From an uncultured Megamonas sp. (lineage in GTDB: Bacteria > Bacillota_C > Negativicutes > Selenomonadales > Selenomonadaceae), in the NCBI GenBank assembly GCA_900556715.1, contig USPM01000031.1:1-8997 (forward strand): a DNA stretch of 8,997 nucleotides. Direction: 5' to 3'. Numbering within the stretch: the first letter of the stretch is position 1; each line of letters begins with the position of its first letter. The position numbers and the translations under genes were made by a program. The notes beneath the pieces were generated by a model. The model saw nothing but the letters and a program-made list of their open reading frames with translations. It had not been told where the DNA came from and ran no database searches. Positions 1 to 6,605 of the stretch are shown here, piece after piece.

Positions 1-63
1 CAATGAAGAAGGAAATAAACAAATTTTTATATTTTTATAGATTTTTGGCAACGGCTTTCTATC
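1..63. other. Upstream edge of the suf operon, no gene called
   Basis: This 63-bp AT-rich edge precedes sufS. A plus-strand frame starting at base 3 stays open to a TAA at 72-74, overlapping the sufS start, and another frame stops at 38-40; either could be the tail of an upstream gene (sufB or sufD is the usual neighbour), but the few visible residues do not identify one. An AGAAGGAA stretch at 7-14 is purine-rich but too far from the sufS start at 64 to be its ribosome binding site. No promoter is evident, so sufS is probably translated from a longer suf transcript. Confidence 0.3.
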
Positions 64-1287
64 ATGAAAACTAATTTTCGCCAAGATTTCCCTATATTAA
101 ATGATGAAGCAAACCCTGTCGTTTATTTAGATAGTGCTGCTACTACGCAAAAACCACTAAGTGTGATAAAATCCCTAGAAAATTATTACACATCTCAAAA
201 TGCAAATCCCCTTCGTGGTCTCTATAAATTGAGTGCTACTGCTACAAGTGAATACGAACAAGCTCGCCACAGTGTAGCACAATTCATCAATGCTAATGAA
301 GATTGTGAGATTATTTTCACTAGAAATACTACTGAATCCTTAAACCTCATTGCCTATACTTACGGCATGGAAAATATCCAAGAAGGCGATGAAATCGTAA
401 TCTCCATTCTTGAACACCATAGCAATATACTTCCATGGCAAATGATAGCAAAATTAAAAAAAGCTACATTAAAGTATATGTATATAAATGATGAAGGTAT
501 TATTTCTGATGAAGAAATTCAAACAAAAATCACACCTAAAACAAAAATAGTTTCTATCACTCAAGTTTCAAATGTCTTAGGCGTTGCCACTCCCTTAAAA
601 ACTATAATAAAAAAAGCTCATGAAGTAGGTGCTATCGCCATTGTTGATGGTGCTCAAGGTGCTCCTCATATGGCAACAGACGTCCAAGATTTAGATTGTG
701 ATTTTTACGCATTCTCTGGTCATAAAATGTTAGCACCTATGGGAATTGGCATCTTATATGGAAAAAAATCCATACTTGAACAAATGCCTCCATTCTTACG
801 CGGTGGCGAAATGATCGAAACAGTATCCGAACAAAATGCTACATTTGCCCCACTTCCAGAAAAATTTGAAGCTGGTACACCTAACGTATCTGGAGCAATA
901 GCTTTAAAAGCCGCTATCGAATATATAAATCAAGTAGGATTTTCCTATATTGAACAACAAGAAGAAAAATTAATGAAAATCGCCATGGAAGAATTATCTA
1001 AATTGCCTTATATCACCATTTATGGCTCATCAGATTATAAAAAACATAAAGGCGTATTGAGCTTTAATATTCAAGATATTCACCCTCATGACGTGTCTTC
1101 ACTTGTCGATTATCATGGAAATATAGCCCTTCGTGCAGGCAATCATTGTGCTCACCCATTATTAAAATATCTAAATGCACAATCAACAAATCGCATAAGC
1201 TTTTATTTCTATAATACAAAAGAAGATGTTTATCAATTCATTGAACAAATAAAAAAAGTAAGGAGTTATTTAGGATACGATGTTTAA
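64..1287 (+). CDS. sufS: SufS-type cysteine desulfurase
   Basis: PLP-dependent group II cysteine desulfurase of the cytoplasmic SUF pathway: it removes sulfur from L-cysteine as a persulfide and passes it on for iron-sulfur cluster assembly. The 407-residue length is normal for SufS. Visible family marks: N-terminal YLDSAATTQKP at 21-31, the EHHSN cofactor-stacking motif at 117-121, VDGAQ at 194-198 (D195 and Q198 bind PLP), the Schiff-base lysine K221 in SGHK, and the active-site cysteine C362 in RAGNHCAHP. The family's usual NxHRG segment reads NPLRG here (48-52), a mild variation. The ATG at 64 gives the usual N-terminus (short lead into DFPIL) although no good Shine-Dalgarno precedes it, which suggests translational coupling to an upstream gene. 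It overlaps sufU by 8 bp, so the two are co-transcribed, and SufU is the expected sulfur acceptor. Identification is by motif reading only. Confidence 0.96.
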   Translation: MKTNFRQDFPILNDEANPVVYLDSAATTQKPLSVIKSLENYYTSQNANPLRGLYKLSATATSEYEQARHSVAQFINANEDCEIIFTRNTTESLNLIAYTYGMENIQEGDEIVISILEHHSNILPWQMIAKLKKATLKYMYINDEGIISDEEIQTKITPKTKIVSITQVSNVLGVATPLKTIIKKAHEVGAIAIVDGAQGAPHMATDVQDLDCDFYAFSGHKMLAPMGIGILYGKKSILEQMPPFLRGGEMIETVSEQNATFAPLPEKFEAGTPNVSGAIALKAAIEYINQVGFSYIEQQEEKLMKIAMEELSKLPYITIYGSSDYKKHKGVLSFNIQDIHPHDVSSLVDYHGNIALRAGNHCAHPLLKYLNAQSTNRISFYFYNTKEDVYQFIEQIKKVRSYLGYDV

Positions 1288-1717
1288 TCTCTATAATGAA
1301 ATCTTAACTGAACACAACCTTCACCCTAATAATAAATGTTCACTAGCAGATGCTACACATCACCAACACGGTATCAATCCTAATTGCGGTGATGAAATCA
1401 CGCTCTCCTTAAAACTCAATAACAATATTATTGAAGATGCTAGTTTCCAAGGTTCAGGGTGTGCTATTTCCCAAGCTTCCACAGATATCATGATTGATTT
1501 AATGCTTGATCAACCAGTCGACAAAGCCAAAGAATTATGTCGATTATTCATTGGCATGGTTCAAGGTACAATCACTGATGAAAAAGAGCTTGCCCCTTTA
1601 GATGAAGCTCTTACCTTTAAAAATATATCCAAAATGCCAGCTCGTGTAAAATGTGCCGTACTCAGCTGGCATACTATGGAAACAATCCTAGACAAAGCCC
1701 TCCAAAACTCTCAATAA
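1280..1717 (+). CDS. sufU: SufU zinc-dependent sulfurtransferase
   Basis: SufU is the zinc-containing partner of SufS in Firmicutes: the zinc-site cysteine accepts persulfide sulfur from SufS and delivers it to the SufBCD scaffold. The 145-residue protein has the expected IscU-like fold marks and SufU zinc ligands: C36 and D38 in NPNCGDE, C61 in GSGCAIS, and C125 in RVKCAVLSW. The stretch between the second and third cysteines is long, as in SufU rather than IscU. The start lies inside the end of sufS (8-bp overlap, ATG at 1280). Two possible ribosome binding sites exist inside sufS: AGGA at 1272-1275 (4-nt gap) and the stronger AAGGAG at 1260-1265 (14-nt gap, too long), so coupling to sufS translation is likely. 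It is the last gene of the transcript, followed by a terminator 3 bp downstream. Confidence 0.95.
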   Translation: MFNLYNEILTEHNLHPNNKCSLADATHHQHGINPNCGDEITLSLKLNNNIIEDASFQGSGCAISQASTDIMIDLMLDQPVDKAKELCRLFIGMVQGTITDEKELAPLDEALTFKNISKMPARVKCAVLSWHTMETILDKALQNSQ

Positions 1718-1720
1718 ATA

Positions 1721-1777
1721 AAAAGTATCATCTTGATTTAAATAGTTCAAAACTAAAATTAAGATGATACTTTTTTT
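1721..1777 (+). terminator. Rho-independent terminator of the suf operon
   Basis: A 14-bp perfect inverted repeat (AAAAGTATCATCTT at 1721-1734 against AAGATGATACTTTT at 1761-1774), extendable inward with AT/GT pairs, is followed by a T run at 1771-1777. It starts right after the sufU stop and separates suf transcription from the CRISPR leader. The A run on its left would also let it work on the minus strand, but nothing is seen coming from that side. Confidence 0.9.
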
Positions 1778-1947
1778 ATCTAAAATTTACCAGCCAAAAT
1801 CAAGAAAAATCCCGCTAATCCTTGATAAATAAACATTTTCACTAAATCCTTTCAAATCTCGTTATCGCTGGTAAAAAATAATTAAAATCCTTGTTTATCA
1901 ATACTTTTAATAGTATAATAAAAACCATAAGGATTAATTTTTCTAGC
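1778..1947 (+). promoter_or_regulatory. CRISPR leader with promoter
   Basis: AT-rich 170-bp non-coding stretch between the suf terminator and the first repeat; no ORF is visible. It has a good sigma-70-like promoter, TTGTTT at 1891-1896 and TATAAT at 1914-1919 with 17 bp between them, which would start transcription around 1925-1927, about 20 nt before repeat 1. It also has two nested inverted repeats: TTTACCAGC at 1786-1794 against GCTGGTAAA at 1867-1875, and inside them ATCAAG (from 1799) against CTTGAT (from 1821). Assigning this side as the leader agrees with the degenerate repeat being at the other end of the array. Binding of integration host factor or similar was not demonstrated by any motif I can name. 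Confidence 0.75.
1891..1919 (+). promoter_or_regulatory. Predicted promoter of the CRISPR array
   Basis: The -35 TTGTTT at 1891-1896 matches the consensus at 4 of 6 positions, the -10 TATAAT at 1914-1919 is perfect, and the spacing is the optimal 17 bp. It points into the array, giving a pre-crRNA with a short leader of roughly 20 nt before the first repeat. Confidence 0.7.
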
Positions 1948-2248
1948 ATTTAACTTTAACAAATGTTGTATTTGAATAGCCTTAAAATGGTATAAATTTT
2001 GTCGCAGCACTAAATTTAACTTTAACAAATGTTGTATTTGAATGTTTCTCCAACAGTAGGTAATGTGTATTTACATCTAATTTAACTTTAACAAATGTTG
2101 TATTTGAATACTTATTGATGACGTTTGGTATAACATCTACGTTCAATTTAACTTTAACAAATGTTGTATTTGAATGCGGGTGGGGTTCTATTCTTTTTTT
2201 TAAGAGGGCGAATTTAACTTTAACAAATGTTGTATTTGAATTATAAAA

Positions 2249-2279
2249 AAAGAAGGGGTGCTTTATAGCCCCCTTCTTT
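2249..2279 (-). terminator. Terminator-like hairpin inside spacer 5
   Basis: Spacer 5 (2242-2279, 38 bp) is almost entirely a hairpin: AAAGAAGGGG at 2249-2258 pairs with CCCCTTCTTT at 2270-2279, followed inward by a bulged T and a GC/GC pair around a 6-nt loop. On the minus strand it is followed by a seven-base T run (complement of 2245-2251), the form of an intrinsic terminator. It was most likely captured from a terminator in the invading element; it reads against array transcription, so its effect on pre-crRNA would be mainly structural. Confidence 0.7.
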
Positions 2280-2838
2280 ATTTAACTTTAACAAATGTTG
2301 TATTTGAATTCTTTTGGTTCTCAAACAATGGTAAATACTACTGGATTTAACTTTAACAAATGTTGTATTTGAATTGTTATTTTGCTTTAATATAGCCTTG
2401 CCACTATCCATTTAACTTTAACAAATGTTGTATTTGAATGGGTATCATCACAGATAGCTTAGGAAGAAAGCAAGAATTTAACTTTAACAAATGTTGTATT
2501 TGAATTTTGGATATACTATTGCTTCTTTTCTTGCTTCATCTATTTAACTTTAACAAATGTTGTATTTGAATTTTACAGCACTATCAATTACCATTTCCCT
2601 CTGTTGCATATTTAACTTTAACAAATGTTGTATTTGAATAGTATTAAAGATAGTAGGAAACGACCAAAAACAAGATTTAACTTTAACAAATGTTGTATTT
2701 GAATCTTCTAATTGTTTTTTTAATGCTGCCACTTTAGCTATTTAACTTTAACAAATGTTGTATTTGAATCAGAAACGGAGTACAAAACATGGGACAATAG
2801 ATTTAATTTAACTTTAACAAATGTTGTATTTGAATATT

Positions 2839-2872
2839 AAAAAGGGCTGCTAAAGATAGCAGCTCTTTTTTT
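2839..2872 (+). terminator. Terminator-like hairpin inside spacer 14
   Basis: Spacer 14 (2836-2872, 37 bp) has a 14-bp stem: AAAAAGGGCTGCTA at 2839-2852 against TAGCAGCTCTTTTT at 2857-2870, with one G-T wobble, a 4-nt AAGA loop and a T run of seven at 2866-2872. This is a textbook intrinsic terminator in the same direction as array transcription. It could reduce transcription of the five spacers behind it (15-19), or fold the crRNA guide on itself. Source is probably a phage or plasmid terminator. Confidence 0.75.
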
Positions 2873-3202
2873 ATTTAACTTTAACAAATGTTGTATTTGA
2901 ATTGGAAAACGAAAAAATAATGAATAAAATAATGGCAATTTAACTTTAACAAATGTTGTATTTGAATGGTTTATACTTATGGAACAAAACCATCTTCTTT
3001 AGCATTTAACTTTAACAAATGTTGTATTTGAATACTAATGAGAAAAAACCTAAAGATTTAGCAAAATTCATTTAACTTTAACAAATGTTGTATTTGAATT
3101 ACTAGATAAGATACCAGCCATACCGACTTAGTTTGATTTAACTTTAACAAATGTTGTATTTGAATTCGGCATAACCTTCACATATACATTGACCTATAGT
3201 TA

Positions 3203-3232
3203 ATTTAACTTTAACAAGTGTTGTATTTAAAT
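3203..3232 (+). repeat. Degenerate terminal CRISPR repeat
   Basis: The last repeat differs from the other 19 at position 16 (A to G) and position 27 (G to A), which changes its 3' end to ATTTAAAT. Decay of the leader-distal repeat is usual, and it fixes the array polarity as left to right. Confidence 0.93.
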
Positions 3233-3261
3233 TCACTCTCTAGCAATAGTATAACAATGAA

Positions 3262-3296
3262 AAAAGCCTTAGGAACTGACCCTTCCTAAGGCTTTT
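3262..3296 (+). terminator. Terminator after the CRISPR array
   Basis: Perfect 14-bp stem, AAAAGCCTTAGGAA at 3262-3275 against TTCCTAAGGCTTTT at 3283-3296, with a 7-nt loop, 29 bp beyond the last repeat. The T run is short (4), but A's on the left make it potentially bidirectional. It probably ends the pre-crRNA. Confidence 0.8.
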
Positions 3297-3447
3297 GTGC
3301 GTCATCATGAGTTTGATTTCGTCTATACTTAGTATAATATATTACATAGATTTTGCAACACAAAACTTATTGTTCTTATGCAAATAAATATTTATGATAA
3401 ACTACATCCTAAAAATCAAATAAAAACGGCAACAAAATGGCAACAAT
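3297..3447. other. Intergenic AT-rich spacer, no gene seen
   Basis: About 150 bp between two convergent terminators with no ORF and no recognisable RNA. A TATAAT at 3333-3338 exists but its nearest -35-like TTGATT (3313-3318) is only 14 bp away, so I do not call a promoter. A short direct repeat GGCAACA occurs at 3428-3434 and 3439-3445; its meaning is unknown. Confidence 0.5.
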
Positions 3448-3480
3448 AAAAAAGTACCTGCATAAAACAGGCACTTTTTT
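3448..3480 (-). terminator. Terminator after the ChaN-family gene
   Basis: AAAAAAGTACCTG at 3448-3460 pairs with CAGGCACTTTTTT at 3468-3480 with one A-C mismatch and a 7-nt loop. On the minus strand the A run becomes the T tract. It lies 17 bp past the stop codon of the lipoprotein gene at 3498; its symmetrical form may also stop plus-strand readthrough from the array. Confidence 0.85.
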
Positions 3481-3497
3481 AAATAAATATACGAATA

Positions 3498-4382
3498 TTA
3501 TTTTCTCACAAAAGTCATAATTATAGTATCCTCACCATAATTATGTTTCATCTTTTCATAGTCTTTAGCCTCAATAGGTGTTATAACTACAGTCTTTAAG
3601 CTAGGATTTAATTTATTTACTTTTTCTACTACACCTAAATGTTCATCACCATGAAAACTTCCTTGTACATGGAGGACTTTTGTATCTTTATGTTCCTTTA
3701 AAAATTCAACAATACTTTCCGCCATGGTATCATCTTTTAAGCATTGGGCTTTATAGAAAGCTTCTATTCTTTCTGGTGTCATCATCATATGACTTTGACC
3801 ATCACCCATAGACATATAATTTTTGAATTTATCATAATATCTTTCATACTCTACTAAATGTTTTTTCGGCAAATAAATTTTATCTTTATCTTCAATTAAA
3901 GCTAAATCGCCTACTTTTGTATATTGATTAGCTATTCTTCGTGGAATATTTGATGCTAAAACATACATATCTTTTTCTTTAGCAAATTCTACCAATGGCT
4001 TATAATCTGTTTGGTAATTTTCCCATGGACGAGAATTATCTATAAATTCTGTTTCTGTTATTTCATCATTCAAATATTTATCCATTACTGGCTGAACATC
4101 TCTCTCAAACATTTCCATAGATAATATCATATCTTTATTTTGTTTATACATCTCTTGAAGAAATGATAATTCTGCTTCATGAATAGATTTTTGGTCGTGA
4201 TATTCATCAAAAAATACTACATCATAATTTTGAGAAATGCTCACCGCTTTATCTAAATCAATTTTTTCTCCTTGATAATAATACTCTACGTCAGATTTTT
4301 CATCTTGTGCTTGAGCCATACCTCCTAAGCAACTAGTCAATACTAGCCCACTACAAGCAATTATTTGCCAAAACTTTTTCAA
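3498..4382 (-). CDS. ChaN/DUF399-family haem-binding-type lipoprotein
   Basis: A 294-residue exported protein of the ChaN (Tiki-like) superfamily, members of which bind haem or iron at the cell surface side of uptake systems. The N-terminus is a signal peptide with a lipobox LTSC (residues 15-18), so C18 is the likely lipidated residue; AQA at 23-25 is an alternative signal peptidase I site. Family marks follow: FFDEYHD at 57-63, SMEMFERDVQP at 89-98, a W120 and YKPL block at 127-130, ASNIPRR at 143-149, KDDTMAESI at 216-224 and HVQGSFHGDEHLG at 238-250. The family motif is usually GExH; here it is DEYH, so E60 and H62 are kept. The start is a TTG at 4382, supported by AAGGAG at 4391-4396 with an 8-nt gap; the nearby ATG at 4390-4388 is out of frame and meets a TGA within four codons. 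It lies downstream of the TonB receptor on the same strand, fitting a role in haem or iron uptake. Substrate is inferred, not shown. Confidence 0.85.
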   Translation of the reverse strand: MKKFWQIIACSGLVLTSCLGGMAQAQDEKSDVEYYYQGEKIDLDKAVSISQNYDVVFFDEYHDQKSIHEAELSFLQEMYKQNKDMILSMEMFERDVQPVMDKYLNDEITETEFIDNSRPWENYQTDYKPLVEFAKEKDMYVLASNIPRRIANQYTKVGDLALIEDKDKIYLPKKHLVEYERYYDKFKNYMSMGDGQSHMMMTPERIEAFYKAQCLKDDTMAESIVEFLKEHKDTKVLHVQGSFHGDEHLGVVEKVNKLNPSLKTVVITPIEAKDYEKMKHNYGEDTIIMTFVRK

Positions 4383-4390
4383 AACACCAT

Positions 4391-4396
4391 CTCCTT
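4391..4396 (-). promoter_or_regulatory. Ribosome binding site that fixes a TTG start
   Basis: AAGGAG on the minus strand, 8 nt before the TTG codon at 4382-4380. The codons after the TTG encode the positively charged signal-peptide start (MKKFW), so this site decides the start of the lipoprotein. Confidence 0.85.
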
Positions 4397-4421
4397 TTAG
4401 TAAAAATTTATTTATTAATTA

Positions 4422-4450
4422 AAACAAAATAGCAAGATTTTACCCTGCTA
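4422..4450 (-). terminator. Terminator or attenuator between the receptor and the lipoprotein gene
   Basis: On the minus strand TAGCAGG pairs with CTTGCTA (one G-T wobble) around a 7-nt loop and is followed by TTTTGTTTT. It lies 24 bp past the receptor stop. The space left before the lipoprotein start (about 40 bp) is too short for an obvious promoter, so partial readthrough is more likely than full termination. The stem is only 7 bp. Confidence 0.6.
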
Positions 4451-4474
4451 CTTTATTTAATTTATCTTATTATC

Positions 4475-6496
4475 TTAGAAAGTCCATTCTGCACCCAAAC
4501 GCCAAATCATACCATCTAAACCAATATCACTAATTTTTTTATCAAAAATATTATCTACACCTGCATAAACTCTATTTCCTTCACCAAATTTTTTATTGAG
4601 TATAAAATTAGTTGTAGTGAAATTATAATCATTATCATCATAATGGTATTTATTAGCCCATTGTTGCCATAAAATCGCACTATATCCCCAATCATCATGA
4701 TCATCATATAATAATTGCAATGTAGTCATATTTCTTGCTCTATTATCTAAACGATCACCACTCACTTTATCTGTTGCATCAAGCCAGTTACTTGTTGCTT
4801 TTATTGTCCATTTATCGTCTAAATTACGACCAATTTCCATTTCCACACCATCAATTTCAGCTTCATCTACATTTACATAACTCTGATCATAATAACTACT
4901 ACCTATTTGTTTTGTAGTAATTAAATTTTTAACATCATTATTGAAATATGTTAATTTACCAAAATTATTATCTTTTTCAGCTTCAAAACTGATATCCCAT
5001 GAAGTAGATTTTTCTGGTTTTAAATCTGGATTGCCATAAACATTGACAGTTTGCCCACCCATTGCACGATGCATTGCCATATATAATTCACTAATAGTTG
5101 GAGCTTTGAAGCCTTTACCCCAATTAGCTTTAATGCGACTATTATCACTGATAAAATATGTCGCACCTATTTTCGGTGTAACTTCCCCACCAAAAGAGCT
5201 ATCATGGTCATAACGCATAGATGGAATTACTAATAATTTATCATTCACTTGCCATTCATCTTGGATATATCCTGCCCAAGTATTTATTTCTTTATCTGAA
5301 TAATATTTATTACTCACTATTCCATTTCCTGATTGACTTACTTGATGTACATTATCACCTCCATCACTCAAACGAGTGCCTTCGACTTTATTTTGACGAT
5401 ATTCACCGCCAAACGTCAAAAGATGATTATCATTTAATTGCACAGTATTCTTACCTTCTATGCCCCAAAGTGTATAAGTAGATTTATCCCAATCATATTT
5501 TGGATACATTGAACCCAAAATATTTTCCATTGGTCCTGGGAAATTATTGCGATAATTATATAAATTATTCTCTTTATCCAATCTACTATAAAAAGTCCTA
5601 ATCATATAATCACTATTATCAGTTTTGCCACTATAACCTAAGCTATAATCATATCTTCTATAATCATACCATTCTTTTTTATCCTTACTAGTTTGAATAA
5701 CGCCTGTTGATGTATATTTATCAGCATAATCTGCCTTTGTATGTTCATTATAATAGCCAAGCGTCAAATCAATTTCTTTATCATTGCCTAAATCCCATGT
5801 TCCAGCAAAATTAAAATCTTGAATAGGGCCATAATAATTACTGCCTTCATCTCCAGCTTGCATATTCTTGCGTACATCACTAAAACGCATATCAAAAGTA
5901 GAACTGAAATTTCCCTGTTTACCAAAATCTATATGATAATAATTATTTATAGCTTCTGATCCTGTAGAAAGACCTACCATAACTGATGGCTCTTTTGATT
6001 TTTTAGTGATGATATTAATTACTCCACCTAAAGCATCTGAACCATATTGTGCTGAAGCACTGCCACGTACAATTTCAATACGTTCAATATTTGACAGACT
6101 CAAGCGACCTAAGGCATAAACATTTTGTGTGGCACTTGTATCTTCTCCAGCAAATCTTTTACCATCTATTAAAATTAAAGTATGATTTGTACTCATTCCG
6201 CGAATCATCACATTATGACCTGCCATACCTGCTGAAGTTACATCTACATTAGCTGCCAAACGAAGTGCAGAATAAACATCTGTTGCTCCTAATTGCTCAA
6301 TATCTTCTTTAGTAATTACTTCTACAGTTTGCGGTACAGCTTTTACTTCCTCTTGAGTTCGTGTCGCTGTAACTACTACATCTGGTGTAACTATCACATC
6401 ATTATTTTGTATATCTTGTGCATATACTGGACTTGATAAACCTAATAACACTGATAAAGTCAATAAAGTTTGTTGTTTTTTTGTAGATAATCTCAT
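4475..6496 (-). CDS. TonB-dependent outer-membrane receptor, intact
   Basis: A 673-residue outer-membrane receptor that imports a ligand using energy passed on by TonB; iron-siderophore, haem or corrinoid are the usual ligands of this BtuB/FepA-like group. Signal peptide about 1-26 ending VYA-Q. A TonB-box-like DVVVTATR lies at 39-46, followed by the plug domain (about 50-165) with VMIRGM at 96-101, LILIDGKRF at 107-115 and IERIEIVRGSASAQYGSDALGGVINIITKK at 137-166. The rest is a 22-strand-type barrel rich in aromatic and acidic residues, with a GFKAPTISELY segment and KPEKSTSW typical of the C-terminal part, ending in a terminal F. The ATG at 6496 has AAGGAG 8 nt upstream. A Fur-box-like palindrome lies just before it. 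The gene is followed by the ChaN-family lipoprotein on the same strand, and preceded by a truncated paralogue. Ligand unknown; iron or haem is inferred from context. Confidence 0.95.
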   Translation of the reverse strand: MRLSTKKQQTLLTLSVLLGLSSPVYAQDIQNNDVIVTPDVVVTATRTQEEVKAVPQTVEVITKEDIEQLGATDVYSALRLAANVDVTSAGMAGHNVMIRGMSTNHTLILIDGKRFAGEDTSATQNVYALGRLSLSNIERIEIVRGSASAQYGSDALGGVINIITKKSKEPSVMVGLSTGSEAINNYYHIDFGKQGNFSSTFDMRFSDVRKNMQAGDEGSNYYGPIQDFNFAGTWDLGNDKEIDLTLGYYNEHTKADYADKYTSTGVIQTSKDKKEWYDYRRYDYSLGYSGKTDNSDYMIRTFYSRLDKENNLYNYRNNFPGPMENILGSMYPKYDWDKSTYTLWGIEGKNTVQLNDNHLLTFGGEYRQNKVEGTRLSDGGDNVHQVSQSGNGIVSNKYYSDKEINTWAGYIQDEWQVNDKLLVIPSMRYDHDSSFGGEVTPKIGATYFISDNSRIKANWGKGFKAPTISELYMAMHRAMGGQTVNVYGNPDLKPEKSTSWDISFEAEKDNNFGKLTYFNNDVKNLITTKQIGSSYYDQSYVNVDEAEIDGVEMEIGRNLDDKWTIKATSNWLDATDKVSGDRLDNRARNMTTLQLLYDDHDDWGYSAILWQQWANKYHYDDNDYNFTTTNFILNKKFGEGNRVYAGVDNIFDKKISDIGLDGMIWRLGAEWTF

Positions 6497-6520
6497 TATA
6501 TTAACTCCTTTGTATGTAAT

Positions 6521-6559
6521 TGTTTATATTAACAATAATCATTATCATTAATATAAACA
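6521..6559 (-). promoter_or_regulatory. Fur-box-like operator in a long palindrome
   Basis: Upstream of the intact receptor, the minus strand at 6550-6533 reads TAATGATAATGATTATTG, which matches the classical 19-bp Fur box (three repeats of GATAAT/ATTATC type) at nearly every position. It is framed by a perfect 12-bp inverted repeat, TGTTTATATTAA at 6521-6532 and TTAATATAAACA at 6548-6559. The centre lies about 44 bp before the ATG, where an iron repressor would cover the promoter. A -10/-35 pair could not be assigned with confidence in this AT-rich stretch. Confidence 0.75.
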
Positions 6560-6605
6560 GATTAAACGTATTATTTGCTTCTCTTTAGCTATGAATATTT
6601 TTTAT

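Larger units (their letters stand above)
1948..3232 (+). CRISPR. CRISPR array, 20 repeats and 19 spacers, subtype I-B-like
   Basis: Repeats are 30 bp, beginning ATTTAACT and ending ATTTGAAT; the first 19 are identical and the last has two changes. Repeat starts are 1948, 2014, 2080, 2146, 2212, 2280, 2345, 2410, 2476, 2542, 2610, 2675, 2740, 2806, 2873, 2938, 3004, 3070, 3136 and 3203. Spacer lengths in order are 36, 36, 36, 36, 38, 35, 35, 36, 36, 38, 35, 35, 36, 37, 35, 36, 36, 36 and 37, all different in sequence. Orientation is plus: promoter-bearing leader on the left, degenerate repeat on the right, and an 8-nt end (ATTTGAAT) like the 5' crRNA handle of I-B systems. Repeat length, spacer length and resemblance to clostridial repeats ending ATTTAAAT suggest I-B, though a type III partner could share it. 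No cas gene is in the window, so effector proteins would have to come from elsewhere. Uniform repeats suggest recent or maintained activity. Confidence 0.98.

Noticed and set aside
2550..2732. A 60-codon minus-strand open frame
   Set aside because: It lies wholly inside the CRISPR array, crosses repeats and spacers, and its residues include translated repeat. Not a gene.
3100..3135. Spacer 18 as self-targeting of the leader (shared TACCAGCCA)
   Set aside because: Only 9 bases match at 1788-1796; the rest differs, so it is chance.
3313..3338. Promoter TTGATT/TATAAT between the array and the lipoprotein gene
   Set aside because: Spacing is only 14 bp and no gene follows on the plus strand.
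3428..3445. GGCAACA direct repeat as a phage attachment site; a GGCAAC is also at 47-52
   Set aside because: Too short, no integrase or tRNA gene nearby, and no second copy bounding an inserted segment.
4735..6252. Plus-strand open frames of 60-86 codons opposite the intact receptor
   Set aside because: They are antisense shadows of the receptor, rich in Y, H and L from reversed Asp/Asn codons, with no ribosome binding site or family resemblance.
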